A DNA stretch of 31,080 nucleotides from an uncultured bacterium (GCA_902826945.1 CADEGS010000025.1:1-31080); one strand, 5' to 3'; counted from the stretch's first letter, positions 13,002 to 20,965 are shown. Program-made: numbers and translations. The notes: a model not told the origin generated them from the sequence alone.

Positions 13002-14062
13002 GGGATCGCCGAGAAGGTGCTGGTCCCGAGGACGTGGATCTCGCCCGAGCCGGCGGTCACGTCCGCCAGCGGCGACACGAGCACGTGGTCCGCCTCTCCG
13101 TACGCGTTGCTGATCGCCTGGCGCACGTGGGAGATGGGCACGCGCCGTCCGGGTCCGCCCTCCGCGCGCAGCAGGTCCACGAGCGCGTCCTCGATCGCCT
13201 GGCGCACGACGGCGGTGTCGGGCTCGATCTGCACCTCGACGTCGAGCGGGAGCGCGAGCGGTGCGAACACGGTGAGCGAGACGCCCACCGGCCGGCGCTC
13301 CTCGACGTAGGCCAGCACCTCCGCCACCTTGCCCGCGCCCGGGATGGGGCCCAGCGGGTCGTCGTCGATCGCGAAGGCGAGCCCCACGTGCCCGAGCTGC
13401 CCGAGGTAGACCGGGAACGACCAGGCGCGCGTGACGCCGGGCACCTCGAGCGCCCAGCGCACGTACACCTCGGCGCCCTGCGGCGGCTCGCGCAGCCGGC
13501 GCAGCACGCGGTCGCGCAGCTGGTTGTCGGTCTCGGCGTCGGCCCCGAGCTCGAACCCGCCCGCGCCCACCTCGGCCGCGGAGGTGATGCCGAGCACGGG
13601 GGCGACGGCGGTGAGGCCCGTACCCGCGGCCACGTTGCCGCTCGCGGCGCCGACGACCGCGCGCGCCGCGAGCTCCACCTGGAAGCTGGGCGAGGTGATC
13701 GCGCCGCTCGCGGTGGTCTCGTACTCGAACCCGTCCGCGCGCCGCACCACGGCGCCGACGGGTACCACCGTGCCCTCGACGCCGTTGAAGATCACAGTCC
13801 CCACGGAGCGCTCGGCCGACTTGCGGGCGATCCCGTAGCGCTCGGACGCGCGCTCGAGGAACGAGAGCTCGGCGGTCTCGGGGAACAGCTGGTCGGCCAC
13901 CTGCGCGACGTGCCCGTGCAGGTGGTGCACGTAGGCGGCCTCCGCGTGCGCCAGCGCGGGCAGGATGCCGCGCGGGAGCAGGGGCCCGGTCTGCAGCCTC
14001 GCCTCGAGGTCCCCCACGAGCCGGGCGCGCAGGTCCGCGAGGGTGGGGCGGGTGAAGGGCAT
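12998..14062 (-). CDS. Baseplate wedge protein, Mu gp47 / P2 gpJ-like (Baseplate_J)
   Basis: 354 residues; ATG preceded by GGAGGA at seven bases. It matches the Baseplate_J family along its length: MPFTRPTLADLRARLVGDLEAR at the start, AYVHHLHGHVAQVADQLFPETAE, LERASERYGIARKSAERSVG, the VPVGAVVRRADGFEYETT strand, ETDNQLRDRVLRRLREPPQG and VTRAWSFP. Such proteins form the wedges around the central spike that open on contraction. Length agrees with Mu gp47 (about 360 residues). It follows the gp46-like gene by 15 bases and overlaps the gp48-like gene as GTGA, reproducing Mu order 46-47-48. Confidence 0.93.
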   Translation of the reverse strand: MPFTRPTLADLRARLVGDLEARLQTGPLLPRGILPALAHAEAAYVHHLHGHVAQVADQLFPETAELSFLERASERYGIARKSAERSVGTVIFNGVEGTVVPVGAVVRRADGFEYETTASGAITSPSFQVELAARAVVGAASGNVAAGTGLTAVAPVLGITSAAEVGAGGFELGADAETDNQLRDRVLRRLREPPQGAEVYVRWALEVPGVTRAWSFPVYLGQLGHVGLAFAIDDDPLGPIPGAGKVAEVLAYVEERRPVGVSLTVFAPLALPLDVEVQIEPDTAVVRQAIEDALVDLLRAEGGPGRRVPISHVRQAISNAYGEADHVLVSPLADVTAGSGEIHVLGTSTFSAIP

Positions 14063-14077
14063 GGGGCGTCCTCCGTC

Positions 14078-14545
14078 TCAGCCGTAGAAGATCCGCAGCC
14101 GGCGCGACGGCGTGGAGTAGTCCGCGTCCCTCGTCGCGCGCCACGCCGCATCGTAGGCGCGCGCGGTCCCGCGCCGCACGCGCACCTCGAGCTCGAGCGT
14201 GCCGCCCTCCCGGCGGCGCACGTCCACCTCGACCTCCGCCGCGATGCCGTAGGTCACGAGCCACGAGAGCGAGTCGCGCACGCGCCGGCGGAACTCGGCC
14301 GCCACCTGGGCGGTGAGCGGCCGCGTCTCGAGGAGCCAGCCGAGCGAGCCCCAGCGGTCCGTAGGGGCGTCGCCCCACCAGCCCCGCACGTCCTCGCCCT
14401 CGGGCACCTCGCCCAGCCCAGCGCGCGCGTCGGTGAACAGCGACACCAGCACCGCGGTCTCGAGCCCGAGCTCGGCCGCGACGTCTCCGCCCAGGGCCTG
14501 GACGTCCAGGCCCGACGTCGTGTTCACGAGCAGCAGGTCCGTCAT
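14078..14545 (-). CDS. Baseplate protein, Mu gp46-like (phage GP46 / W family)
   Basis: 155 residues, ATG start in an ATGA overlap with the PAAR gene. Features fit the GP46 family, the lysozyme-less gp25-like wedge component: an N-terminal short strand (TDLLLVNTTSGLDV), SLFTDARAG, VRGWWGDAPTDRWGSLGWLL, and RRRVRDSLSWLVTYGIAAEVEVDV. The 'RGWWGD...GS.LWLL' region is the family hallmark. It would bind between the spike hub and the gp47 wedge. A run of basic residues near the C-terminus (RATRDADYSTPSRRLRIFYG) ends the protein. Confidence 0.88.
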   Translation of the reverse strand: MTDLLLVNTTSGLDVQALGGDVAAELGLETAVLVSLFTDARAGLGEVPEGEDVRGWWGDAPTDRWGSLGWLLETRPLTAQVAAEFRRRVRDSLSWLVTYGIAAEVEVDVRRREGGTLELEVRVRRGTARAYDAAWRATRDADYSTPSRRLRIFYG

Positions 14546-14823
14546 GGCGCGGGAGCGCGCAGGAGCGTAGCGGATCCGCTGGCGAGGTGCCCGCACGTCG
14601 CGGGCGATCCGGCGACGCACGCGGGCACCCCGAGCGTGCGCAGGAGCGGGCTGCCGCCAGCGATCGTGGCGTGGTCGTGGCCGCCCGAGCCGTGGTCCGC
14701 CACCGCGTCCCCCACCTGGGCGACCGGCACGCCGAGCACGCGCAGCCGCGGGCTGCCCGGCCCGAGGATGGTCCCGCCCCCCACCGCGTCCACGCCCACG
14801 AGGGATGCCGCCGCGCTCGCCAC
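14542..14823 (-). CDS. PAAR-motif spike tip protein
   Basis: 93 residues, GTG start nine bases after the gp45-like gene. The sequence has the repeated glycine turns of PAAR proteins: GGGTILGPGSPRLRVLGVPV, AQVGDAVADHG, HDHATIAGGSPLLRTLGVPA, VAGSPATCGH. The repeats 'GSPxLRxLGVP' occur twice, and His and Cys residues (GSGGHDH, TCGH) are placed where PAAR proteins bind a metal ion. PAAR proteins cap the membrane-piercing spike with a sharp cone. In Mu the spike is tipped by gp45 itself, so a free-standing PAAR gene inserted between gp45 and gp46 is a difference from the Mu arrangement. Confidence 0.8.
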   Translation of the reverse strand: MASAAASLVGVDAVGGGTILGPGSPRLRVLGVPVAQVGDAVADHGSGGHDHATIAGGSPLLRTLGVPACVAGSPATCGHLASGSATLLRAPAP

Positions 14824-14832
14824 GTGGTGCCC

Positions 14833-15519
14833 TCAGTCGAGGTCGAGGCCCGCCGCCCCGAACGACGCGACCGCGCCGGAGGTGTCGATCGTCGCGTCCG
14901 CCGCCGTGATGTCCACCGAGCCGTCGGCCTCGAGCTCGGCGCTGGAGTCGTCCAGGCCCAGCCGCGTCGTGCCGAGCAGCAGCTCGAGGGAGTCGAGGTC
15001 GCCCAGCACCCTCGTCCCCGAGCCTGCGCGCAGGTCGAGGAGCGCGCTGCCGAGCAGCTGCATGTTCGCGCCGGTCGCGACCAGGCCCGCGGGCCCGAGC
15101 GTCAAGGTGCTCTCGGGCGTCACCACCTCGAAGCGGTCGCACTCGACCCGCACGACCCGGCCCGACTTGAGCGTCACGCGCGCGCCTGCGTGGTTGTACA
15201 GGCCCACCTCGCCGGCCAAGAGGTCCCGCGGCCGGTACCTGCGGTCCTCGCCTGCGACGGCCACCAGGTGCTCGCGCAGGCCCCCGATCGCCACCGCCAC
15301 GATCTCCGATCCCGTCAGCGGCCTCGCCGTGAACCCGTAGCCCTGCAGGTGCTCCACGCCGTCCACGAGCTCGCCGCTGAGCAGCTCGAGCTGGAGCTCG
15401 CGCGCGAGGCCCGTCTCCCGCACGGAGCGCACGATCGCGCGCGTCACGGTGAGCAGCACGCGCCGGCGCAGGGGCGCGATCCACCGCTCGAGCTCGCGCA
15501 GGAGCGCGCTGCCGATCAC
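14833..15519 (-). CDS. Baseplate spike protein, Mu gp45-like (gpV)
   Basis: 228 residues, GTG start in a GTGA overlap with the gpP-like gene. The N-terminal OB-fold region reads as in Mu gp45: LQGYGFTARPLTGSEIVAVA (residues 58-77), RRYRPRDLLAGEVGLYNHAGARV (93-115). The C-terminal half is repetitive beta structure (LTLGPAGLVATGANMQLLG, DGSVDITAADATIDTSGAV), fitting the triple-stranded helical needle. The protein would trimerise into the membrane-piercing spike. The C-terminal metal-binding apex expected in Mu gp45 is not evident; the PAAR protein encoded next probably supplies the tip. Confidence 0.88.
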   Translation of the reverse strand: MIGSALLRELERWIAPLRRRVLLTVTRAIVRSVRETGLARELQLELLSGELVDGVEHLQGYGFTARPLTGSEIVAVAIGGLREHLVAVAGEDRRYRPRDLLAGEVGLYNHAGARVTLKSGRVVRVECDRFEVVTPESTLTLGPAGLVATGANMQLLGSALLDLRAGSGTRVLGDLDSLELLLGTTRLGLDDSSAELEADGSVDITAADATIDTSGAVASFGAAGLDLD

Positions 15520-16712
15520 AGCCCGCCCTCGTCCAGGTCGTCCCCGGGGGCCGGCTGGGGGTCCGCGTCGCCTGGGTCCCAGCCCTCGAGCAGGCCCTCG
15601 AGGGACTCGTCCTCCGCGGCGATCTCCGCCAGCCGGTCGAGCGAGTCGGGGGGGACGAGCTGCAGCTGCACCGTGTAGCCGTCGGACTCGTCGAGCAGGT
15701 ACTGCACCGCCGCGACGAGGAAGGTGCCCGCCAGGTTCCACGTGGCGAGCTCGGCCTCGACCGTCGTGTTCACCCTCCACAGCCCCCCGCCGCGCTGGCC
15801 GGTCGTCCAGCGCGGGAGTGTCGCCTCGATCGAGGTGCCCCGCGCGCGCCGCACCACGGCCTCCCACTCGGCGAGGTCGCGCGCGCTCTGCAGGTCCACC
15901 GGCCGCTGCGCCACCACGAGCAGCGGCCGGTAGCGCAGCACGCTCGCGTCGCTCGCCTCGCCCTCGACGTGCGCGGCCTCAGCGCCCCACGCGTCGTCGT
16001 CCCCGGGGGCCTGCCCGCGCACGACCAGGCGGGAGTAGCGCTCGGACTGCGACAGGCGCAGCCGGGAGCTCAGCACGTTCGACGGCGGGCGCCCGTAGCG
16101 GTCCACCACGCGGCCAGCCGCCGGTCCGCCCAGGCCGCCCACGGTGAGCTCGAGCCGCCCTCTCGGGTCGCCGTGGACTAGGACGCCGCGCAGCTTCGCC
16201 AGCCGGTCCAGGGCCTCCCAGCAGCCCTCGCCCGGCTGGGGCCGGAACACGCGGAACGGCGAGTCGAGCCGGTAGCGCTCCGCCATGCCCGCGGCGCTGA
16301 TCAGGTCCACGACCTCGACCCCGAACGGCTCCACCAGGCGCCGGGCCACCTCCGGCAGGGACAGCGCTCGGAACTCGCTCGGCAGGTCGAGCAGCGAGCA
16401 GTCCACCAGGTCGCCGGTGGAGCTGCGCCCCTCGAGGACGACGGTGGTGCCGCCCTGGACGTCGAACGTGCCCTCGATCGTCTCGAGGTGCCCCTGGACG
16501 AGCAGCTCGTCGCCCACGCGCAGCGAGACCGACTGGCCCAGCCGGAAGGGGAAGGGCCGCGAGGGGGCGCCCACCTCGAGCCGAAACGAGACGGCGCCGG
16601 CGTCCACCGAGTCGAGCACCGTCGCCTTGGTGAACCGCCGGAACGCCTGCCCGTCCACCTCGAGCGCGAGGTCGAGGGGCGTGCGCGGCCCGGCCAGCAG
16701 CTCGTCGCTCAC
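15516..16712 (-). CDS. Baseplate hub protein, Mu gpP (gp44)-like
   Basis: 398 residues, GTG start in a GTGA overlap with the gpN-like gene. The N-terminal domain (LALEVDGQAFRRFTKATVLDS is residues 13-33; RLGQSVSLRVGDELLVQGHLE) and the later RYGRPPSNVLSSRLRLSQSERYSRLVVRGQ region correspond to the Mu gpP / gp27-like hub family, which builds the ring linking tube to spike. The C-terminus is very acidic (EDESLEGLLEGWDPGDADP). It lies between gpN and gp45 as in Mu. It contains LDLALEVDG, a short resemblance to the LELALDLPA repeat that I regard as chance because the rest of the unit is absent. Confidence 0.85.
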   Translation of the reverse strand: MSDELLAGPRTPLDLALEVDGQAFRRFTKATVLDSVDAGAVSFRLEVGAPSRPFPFRLGQSVSLRVGDELLVQGHLETIEGTFDVQGGTTVVLEGRSSTGDLVDCSLLDLPSEFRALSLPEVARRLVEPFGVEVVDLISAAGMAERYRLDSPFRVFRPQPGEGCWEALDRLAKLRGVLVHGDPRGRLELTVGGLGGPAAGRVVDRYGRPPSNVLSSRLRLSQSERYSRLVVRGQAPGDDDAWGAEAAHVEGEASDASVLRYRPLLVVAQRPVDLQSARDLAEWEAVVRRARGTSIEATLPRWTTGQRGGGLWRVNTTVEAELATWNLAGTFLVAAVQYLLDESDGYTVQLQLVPPDSLDRLAEIAAEDESLEGLLEGWDPGDADPQPAPGDDLDEGGL

Positions 16713-17935
16713 GAGCGCCCGCCGCTCAGCACCTGCAGCTCGGCGGGCAGGCGCGCGGGGTCCACCGCGTGGTTGCGGGTCACGAGCTCGCCCTCGCGTT
16801 CCACGTCGTCGAACAGCCGGTAGGCGGCCACGACGGCGGGCAGGCTCGTCCCGAGGTCCACGAGCTCGAGGTGCGGGAGGTTCTCTGCGGAGGAGGGGAC
16901 GGACGCGCGGCAGGCGGCGCCGAGCGCGAGCAGCGCGTCGAGGGAGGGGGACAGCGCTCGCTCGGCCAGCGCGTCGATCGCGCCCAGGATCTCGTCGCGG
17001 GCCGCCCTGGCGTCCTCGATGCTCTCCCACGCGACCTCCGCGGCGCTCACGACCGCGCCCGCGGCCGCGGCCGAGCTGAGCAGGTCGTCCACCAGGCGCG
17101 CGTTCTCGGCCGCGCGGCGCGACTCCTCGCCGCGGCCGGCCGGCAGGATCGAGCGCGCCTCGAGCAGGAGCGTCCGGTAGGCCCGCCAGCCCTGCAGCGC
17201 GTCCGATGCGGCGGCGCGCACGCCGCGCGCCAGGTCGATCACGGCGGACGCGAGGTTCGCCGGCGCCACCACGAGCTCGGCCACCTGCCCGATCGTGGTG
17301 GTGGCCTTGAACTGCAGCGCCTCGACGTCGCCCTGCGCGCCGGTGAGACCAGACAGCACGCCCTGCACCGCCTGCACCACCTGGGTCAGCGCGCCGGCGG
17401 AGGCCTCGCGCGCGCTCTCCGGCCCCTCCACCACGAGCTCGCCGGCGACGTCGCCGGCGGCCGCGCTCTCCAGGGCCGCGGCCGCGAGCTCGGGCTGCTG
17501 CGAGGTGCTGCGCGTCTGGTCGGCCGAGACGGTGGCGGACACCTCCTGAGGGATCTCCACCAGGCGCAGCTCGAACCGGGCGGTACGCGTCGTGCGGCTG
17601 TCCTCGACCAGCCGCCAGCGCTGCACGAGCACGTGGAGCACGCCGAGCCAGGGGTGGCGCAGGATCAGGCCCGGCCGGAAGGGGTAGCCCACGCTGCGCT
17701 TGCCGAGCACGGCAATCAGGCGGTCGCGGTCGAGGTCGTAGTCCGGCCCGATCGTGTACGCGCTGAGCGCGTGCTCGCGCGCCTCGAGGCCGAGCTCCTC
17801 GAACCCGGGCAGGTCGCGCGAGGGGTAGGTGTGCACGACGACGTTGCGGCCGCCCTCGAGCTCGTACCGATCGCAGCGGAACGGCACGCCAGAGAGCTGC
17901 GCCGGCACGAGCCGCTCGAGCCAGGGCTCAGCCAC
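16709..17935 (-). CDS. Tail/baseplate protein, Mu gpN-like (DNA circularisation N-terminal domain family)
   Basis: 408 residues, GTG start overlapping the tape-measure stop by eight bases. The first 130 residues have the family pattern: RLVPAQLSGVPFRCDRYELEGGRNVVVHTYPSRDLPGFEELGLEA is its continuous N-terminal core (residues 9-53), followed by YTIGPDYDLDRDRLIAVL and RPGLILRHPWLGVLHVLVQRW. The remainder is helix-rich. Despite the database name 'DNA circularisation', in Mu-type phages this is a baseplate component. Position between tape measure and gpP is exactly as in Mu, supporting the structural role. Confidence 0.85.
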   Translation of the reverse strand: MAEPWLERLVPAQLSGVPFRCDRYELEGGRNVVVHTYPSRDLPGFEELGLEAREHALSAYTIGPDYDLDRDRLIAVLGKRSVGYPFRPGLILRHPWLGVLHVLVQRWRLVEDSRTTRTARFELRLVEIPQEVSATVSADQTRSTSQQPELAAAALESAAAGDVAGELVVEGPESAREASAGALTQVVQAVQGVLSGLTGAQGDVEALQFKATTTIGQVAELVVAPANLASAVIDLARGVRAAASDALQGWRAYRTLLLEARSILPAGRGEESRRAAENARLVDDLLSSAAAAGAVVSAAEVAWESIEDARAARDEILGAIDALAERALSPSLDALLALGAACRASVPSSAENLPHLELVDLGTSLPAVVAAYRLFDDVEREGELVTRNHAVDPARLPAELQVLSGGRS

Positions 17936-19733
17936 CGATGCCGACCCCGGCGAGGCTCGTCCCCGCGCTCAGATCCACCGGCGCCCCGCCGCCGAAGTCG
18001 TAGCGGCGCACGCGCGAGCCCGGCGGGAGGTTCGGCAGCTCGATCCTCACCGTGCTCGAGGGGGCGGCGAGCGGCGAGCCGGCGCCGGCGCCCACCGGCC
18101 GCCGCGAGGTGATCCCGAGCGCGCGCAGGGAGTCCTCGTCGTTCACCCGCCGCGGGTCGGGGCGCCCGTCGCCGGCGAGCCCCAGGCCCGACACGAGGCG
18201 GTTGCGCAGGGCGAACGCCGTGGACGGCCCCGCGATCGACTCGGCGGCGCTGTTCAGCTTCGCCACCAGCCCGTCGCTGAACTCCCCGATGCGACGCCAC
18301 TTGTCGCGCAGGTACTCCTCGATCCCGTCCCAGTGCCTGTAGATCACGACGCCGAGCGCGGTGAGGGCGCCGGCGAGCAGGAGCACGTTGCCCACGGGGT
18401 TCGCGAGCAGGAAGAGGAGCACGCCGTTCAGGCCCTTGAGCAGACCCGGGACGCCGGTGAAGGCGACCCACCGCAGCACGGGGCCGAGCTTCTTGAGCGC
18501 GCCGCCGAGCGCCCCCAGGCCCTGCACGCCGGCGCCGAGCGAGAACAGGAAGGGCCCCACGGCCGAGACGACGAGCCCCACGGTGGTCAGGAACTTGAGC
18601 GTGCCAGGCGAGGTGTTCCCCAGTCGGTCCACCACGCCAGTCAAGTTGCGCAGGCCGCTCGTCCAGGTCTCGAGCAGGCCCGAGCGCTCGGCGACCCGGA
18701 TCCGCAGCGTCTCCCAGGCGCCGGAGAGGTTCTCGAGCGCGCCCGAGGCGCCCTGCATCCGCGCCTGCGCGATCTCCGCGGCGCGCCCCAGGCCCTTCTC
18801 GTCCTCGTCCCCGAGCCCGCGCGCGAACGCGCGCAGGTCGTCGGTGCGCGTCACGAGCTGCAGGATCGCGCGCCCGGCCTCCTGCCCGAAGATCCGCAGG
18901 ACGTCGGTGCTCGTCGCGCCCCTCGAGCGCAGGAGCTCGAGGAGCCCGATGAAGTCGCGCACCTTGCCGTCGTCGGTGAGCACCTGGTCGCGGCTGATCT
19001 TGAGCGCGGAGAGGGCGCGCGCCGCCTCCGGCGTCACCTTGAGCACCGCGGCGTAGGACGCCGCCAGCGCCCGACCGCCGCGGCTGCCGGCGAACCCGGC
19101 CTCCGCAAGCAGGGCGAGCAGGGCGGTCGTGTCCTCGATCGGGGCGTCCGACGCGCGCGCCAGGCCGGCGGCGTAGCTGAACGCCTCGCCGAGCTCCTCC
19201 ACCGTCACCTTGGCCCGGCTCGCGCCGCCGGCGAGCAGGTTCGCGACGCGGCCCGACTCCGACGCCTCGAGCCGGTAGCCCTTGAGCACCTCGGTCACGA
19301 TCCCGGCGGAGGTCGCGAGGTCGCCCCAGCTGGCGGCCGCCAGGTTCACGACGCCGGGCGTCGCGTCGAGCACCTGGTTCACCTTGAAACCGGCCAGCGC
19401 GAGCTTGCCCTGCGCCTCGGCCACCTGGTTCGCCGCGAAAATCGACTCGGCGCCCAGGTCGAGGGCCTGCCCCTTGAGCTTGTCGATCTCCTCCCCGGTG
19501 GCGCGCGTGACCACCTGAGTCCTGATCAGCTGGTCCTGCAGGCTCGAGGCGGCGTGGATCGACGTGCCGGCGAAGGCGACGATGGGCGCGGTCACGCCCA
19601 GGGTGAGCCCGCGGCCGAGCGCGGTGAGCCGCCGGCCGAGCGCCACCACGCGGTTCTCGGCCTTCCCCAGCGTCGCGAGCAGCCCGCGGTCCGCGGCCGT
19701 GAAGACGACGCCCAGCGGGAACGTGCTCGCCAT
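17928..19733 (-). CDS. Tail tape measure protein
   Basis: 601 residues, ATG start with no clear Shine-Dalgarno sequence. N-terminal region about 1-350 matches the TP901-type tape measure core: TAPIVAFAGTSIHAASSLQDQ, GEEIDKLKGQALDLGAESIF, ALAGFKVNQVLDATPGVVNL, VEELGEAFSYAAGLARASDAP, FAGSRGGRALAASYAAVLKV. Hydrophobic segments follow at about 390-470 (FLTTVGLVVSAVGPFLFSLG, VLLFLLANPVGNVLLLAGAL), as expected for a protein that enters the host membrane. By the rule of thumb of about 1.5 Angstrom per residue the tail would be roughly 90 nm (inference). It is separated from the chaperone gene by about 175 bases holding two inverted repeats. Confidence 0.93.
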   Translation of the reverse strand: MASTFPLGVVFTAADRGLLATLGKAENRVVALGRRLTALGRGLTLGVTAPIVAFAGTSIHAASSLQDQLIRTQVVTRATGEEIDKLKGQALDLGAESIFAANQVAEAQGKLALAGFKVNQVLDATPGVVNLAAASWGDLATSAGIVTEVLKGYRLEASESGRVANLLAGGASRAKVTVEELGEAFSYAAGLARASDAPIEDTTALLALLAEAGFAGSRGGRALAASYAAVLKVTPEAARALSALKISRDQVLTDDGKVRDFIGLLELLRSRGATSTDVLRIFGQEAGRAILQLVTRTDDLRAFARGLGDEDEKGLGRAAEIAQARMQGASGALENLSGAWETLRIRVAERSGLLETWTSGLRNLTGVVDRLGNTSPGTLKFLTTVGLVVSAVGPFLFSLGAGVQGLGALGGALKKLGPVLRWVAFTGVPGLLKGLNGVLLFLLANPVGNVLLLAGALTALGVVIYRHWDGIEEYLRDKWRRIGEFSDGLVAKLNSAAESIAGPSTAFALRNRLVSGLGLAGDGRPDPRRVNDEDSLRALGITSRRPVGAGAGSPLAAPSSTVRIELPNLPPGSRVRRYDFGGGAPVDLSAGTSLAGVGIGG

Positions 19734-19748
19734 GCGCTGGCGAGCGTG

Positions 19749-19768
19749 CCATCACCGATCGGTGATGG
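19749..19768. promoter_or_regulatory. Perfect 20-bp palindrome upstream of the tape measure gene
   Basis: CCATCACCGATCGGTGATGG is its own reverse complement over 20 bases and begins 16 bases upstream of the tape-measure start. It has no loop, so it fits a dimeric protein's DNA site or a short translational hairpin over the weak ribosome site better than a terminator. Confidence 0.6.
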
Positions 19769-19774
19769 AAAGAG

Positions 19775-19820
19775 GGCGCCGCGTCCCCCCCATCCTGGCG
19801 GATCCGGGGGGCGCGGCGCC
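19775..19820. promoter_or_regulatory. GC-rich inverted repeat (15-bp stem with one bulged T)
   Basis: Arms 19775-19790 and 19806-19820 pair along 15 bases (GGCGCCGCG...CCCCCC against GGGGGGCGCGGCGCC), with T19784 bulged and a 15-base loop. It sits in the gap between the chaperone reading frames and the tape measure. There is no T tract on either side, so it is not a classical intrinsic terminator; it may slow transcription or protect an mRNA end. Confidence 0.6.
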
Positions 19821-19909
19821 CGAGCGCTAGCGAGTCTCGGCGCCGGGTTGACCAGTCGAGCGCGGGCCCCCTACGGACCCGAGCCCCTCACCGTCGCCGC
19901 CTCCCGATT

Positions 19910-20490
19910 CTAGCGGCCCTCGCGCCCGAGTAGGCGGTCGAGCTCGCCGACCGCGCGCACCCACGCCTCGAGGTCCTCGAACGGCTGGTCGAGCCACCAC
20001 CCGACGCCCCCGCCCAGGCGCGAGGCGAGGGCGGCCACGGTCAGCCGCCAATCATCCGGGACCGCTGCAAAAAATAGTTCACCAGCATCACGGCGCGCGC
20101 GAAGTCCCCTTCCCCGAGCTGCTCGACCATCGCCGCCGGGATGCCCACGAGCGCGCGCAGCACGGCGAAGTAGTCGCGCAGCACGAGGCCGCGGCCGGTC
20201 GGGAGGTCCGCGACGTGCGAGGGGCGCGCGCGCTCGGGGAACCGCAGCTCGGTCAGCATCGGCGCCCCATCCGTGTCCAGCAGCGGCTCCTCGAGCCGCA
20301 GCGCGCGCGTCTTGACGTCGAACCACCGGCGCAGCTCGGGGTCCGCGACGAGCAGCGCCGCCAGCCGCCGGTCCCCGCCGAGCTCGGCCGTGAGCTTCTC
20401 CACCTCGAGCTCGGCGCGCTGCTCGGCCGCCTTGGCCCTGTCCTCTTCCCCCCAGCTGCGCACGACGGCGCCCTGTTCGTCCGTTCCCAT
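19910..20490 (-). CDS. Frameshifted tail assembly chaperone (long form, -1 product)
   Basis: If ribosomes slip back one base on the slippery site at 20068-20074, the first 141 residues of the 149-residue protein are joined to 52 residues of the overlapping -1 frame (AAVPDDWRLTVAALASRLGG, WWLDQPFEDLEAWVRAVGEL), giving 193 residues ending at the TAG at 19910. The -1 extension is acidic/aromatic and reads as a real domain with W-rich helix, as in Mu gp41/42 and lambda gpG-T. This arrangement just before the tape measure is the conserved device by which tailed phages make two forms of the chaperone that coats the tape measure during tail assembly. Confidence 0.82.
20041..20490 (-). CDS. Tail assembly chaperone (short form), Mu gp41-like
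   Basis: 149 residues, ATG start. The protein is helical and charged (EDRAKAAEQRAELEVEKLTA, RRLAALLVADPELRRWFDVKTRALR), with a conserved-looking region ADLPTGRGLVLRDYFAVLRAL and QLGEGDFARAVMLVNYFLQR at the end. The RYF/FLQ region and a position between tube and tape measure match gp41-type chaperones of Mu-like tails. It stops eight codons after a T TTT TTG heptamer, where a long -1 frame begins. Confidence 0.85.
   Translation of the reverse strand: MGTDEQGAVVRSWGEEDRAKAAEQRAELEVEKLTAELGGDRRLAALLVADPELRRWFDVKTRALRLEEPLLDTDGAPMLTELRFPERARPSHVADLPTGRGLVLRDYFAVLRALVGIPAAMVEQLGEGDFARAVMLVNYFLQRSRMIGG
20068..20074 (-). promoter_or_regulatory. Programmed -1 ribosomal frameshift site, T TTT TTG
   Basis: In the zero frame the codons are TAT TTT TTG (Tyr-Phe-Leu), so the heptamer fits X XXY YYZ. 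Slippage leads directly into the -1 frame at GCA. A GGCGGC/GCCGCC hairpin (20044-20049 with 20030-20035) begins 18 bases downstream and might stimulate slipping, although that spacer is longer than usual. A six-T run is conspicuous in this GC-rich genome. Confidence 0.85.
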
Positions 20491-20531
20491 CGCGAGAGTA
20501 CTCCGCCCCCGAGCTCGTGCCCTTGTTGATC

Positions 20532-20574
20532 GCGCGCCCGCCCTCGGCTCGAGGTGTCCCGAGGGCGGGCGCGC
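20532..20574. terminator. Strong hairpin after the tail tube gene (16-bp perfect stem, no U tract)
   Basis: Arms 20532-20547 and 20559-20574 are perfectly complementary (GCGCGCCCGCCCTCGG with its reverse complement) around an 11-base loop. It lies 22 bases downstream of the tube stop codon and 41 bases upstream of the chaperone start. With no T run it would work only as a GC-type attenuator or an mRNA 3' end stabiliser. Confidence 0.6.
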
Positions 20575-20596
20575 TTGGTCCGGCGTCGGTGGCGGT

Positions 20597-20965
20597 CTAC
20601 GCCGCCAGCCGCTGGATCGACGTGCCGCAGTACTTCACGTCGAAGGTGCCGGCGTTGCTCTTGTACTCGCCGGTGCCGGCCTGCCACGCGTCGCGCATGC
20701 TGGCGGTGTCGCCGTTCGGCAGCTCGACCGTCACCTGCACCCCGGTCGCGCTCAGCATCGCCTGGATGTCGAGCCCCGGCTCGTCCACCACGGTCCCGCT
20801 GATCATGGGCTCGCCCGGCTGCTCGGTGAAACCGTGCACGCCGTCGGGCCCCACCACGGTCTCGCGCACCGGCGTCCCGTAGTTGATCGTGAACTCGCCG
20901 CCGGCCTGGATCACGCGCCCGTTGATTCGCACGTAGATCCGGCCCCCTACTCGCCTGTTTGCCAT
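20597..20965 (-). CDS. Tail tube protein, Mu gpM-like
   Basis: 122 residues, ATG start. It matches the Mu-type tube family: RRVGGRIYVRINGRVIQAGGEFTINYG at residues 4-30, VRETVVGPDGVHGFTEQPG, PMISGTVVDEPGLDIQAML and VTVELPNGDTASMRDAWQAG. This small beta-barrel protein polymerises into the inner tube inside the sheath. Length equals that of Mu gpM (about 118). It follows the sheath by 13 bases and is itself followed by a strong hairpin, as expected for a highly expressed structural gene. Confidence 0.92.
   Translation of the reverse strand: MANRRVGGRIYVRINGRVIQAGGEFTINYGTPVRETVVGPDGVHGFTEQPGEPMISGTVVDEPGLDIQAMLSATGVQVTVELPNGDTASMRDAWQAGTGEYKSNAGTFDVKYCGTSIQRLAA

Noticed and set aside
16640..16690. 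LELALDLPA repeat in the gpP-like protein (LDLALEVDG)
   Set aside because: Only a short chance resemblance; the flanking PPP and PAP residues and the DNA core are absent.
20532..20574. Classical Rho-independent terminator
   Set aside because: The stem is strong but neither strand has a T run after it, so I report it as a hairpin with possible attenuator role only.
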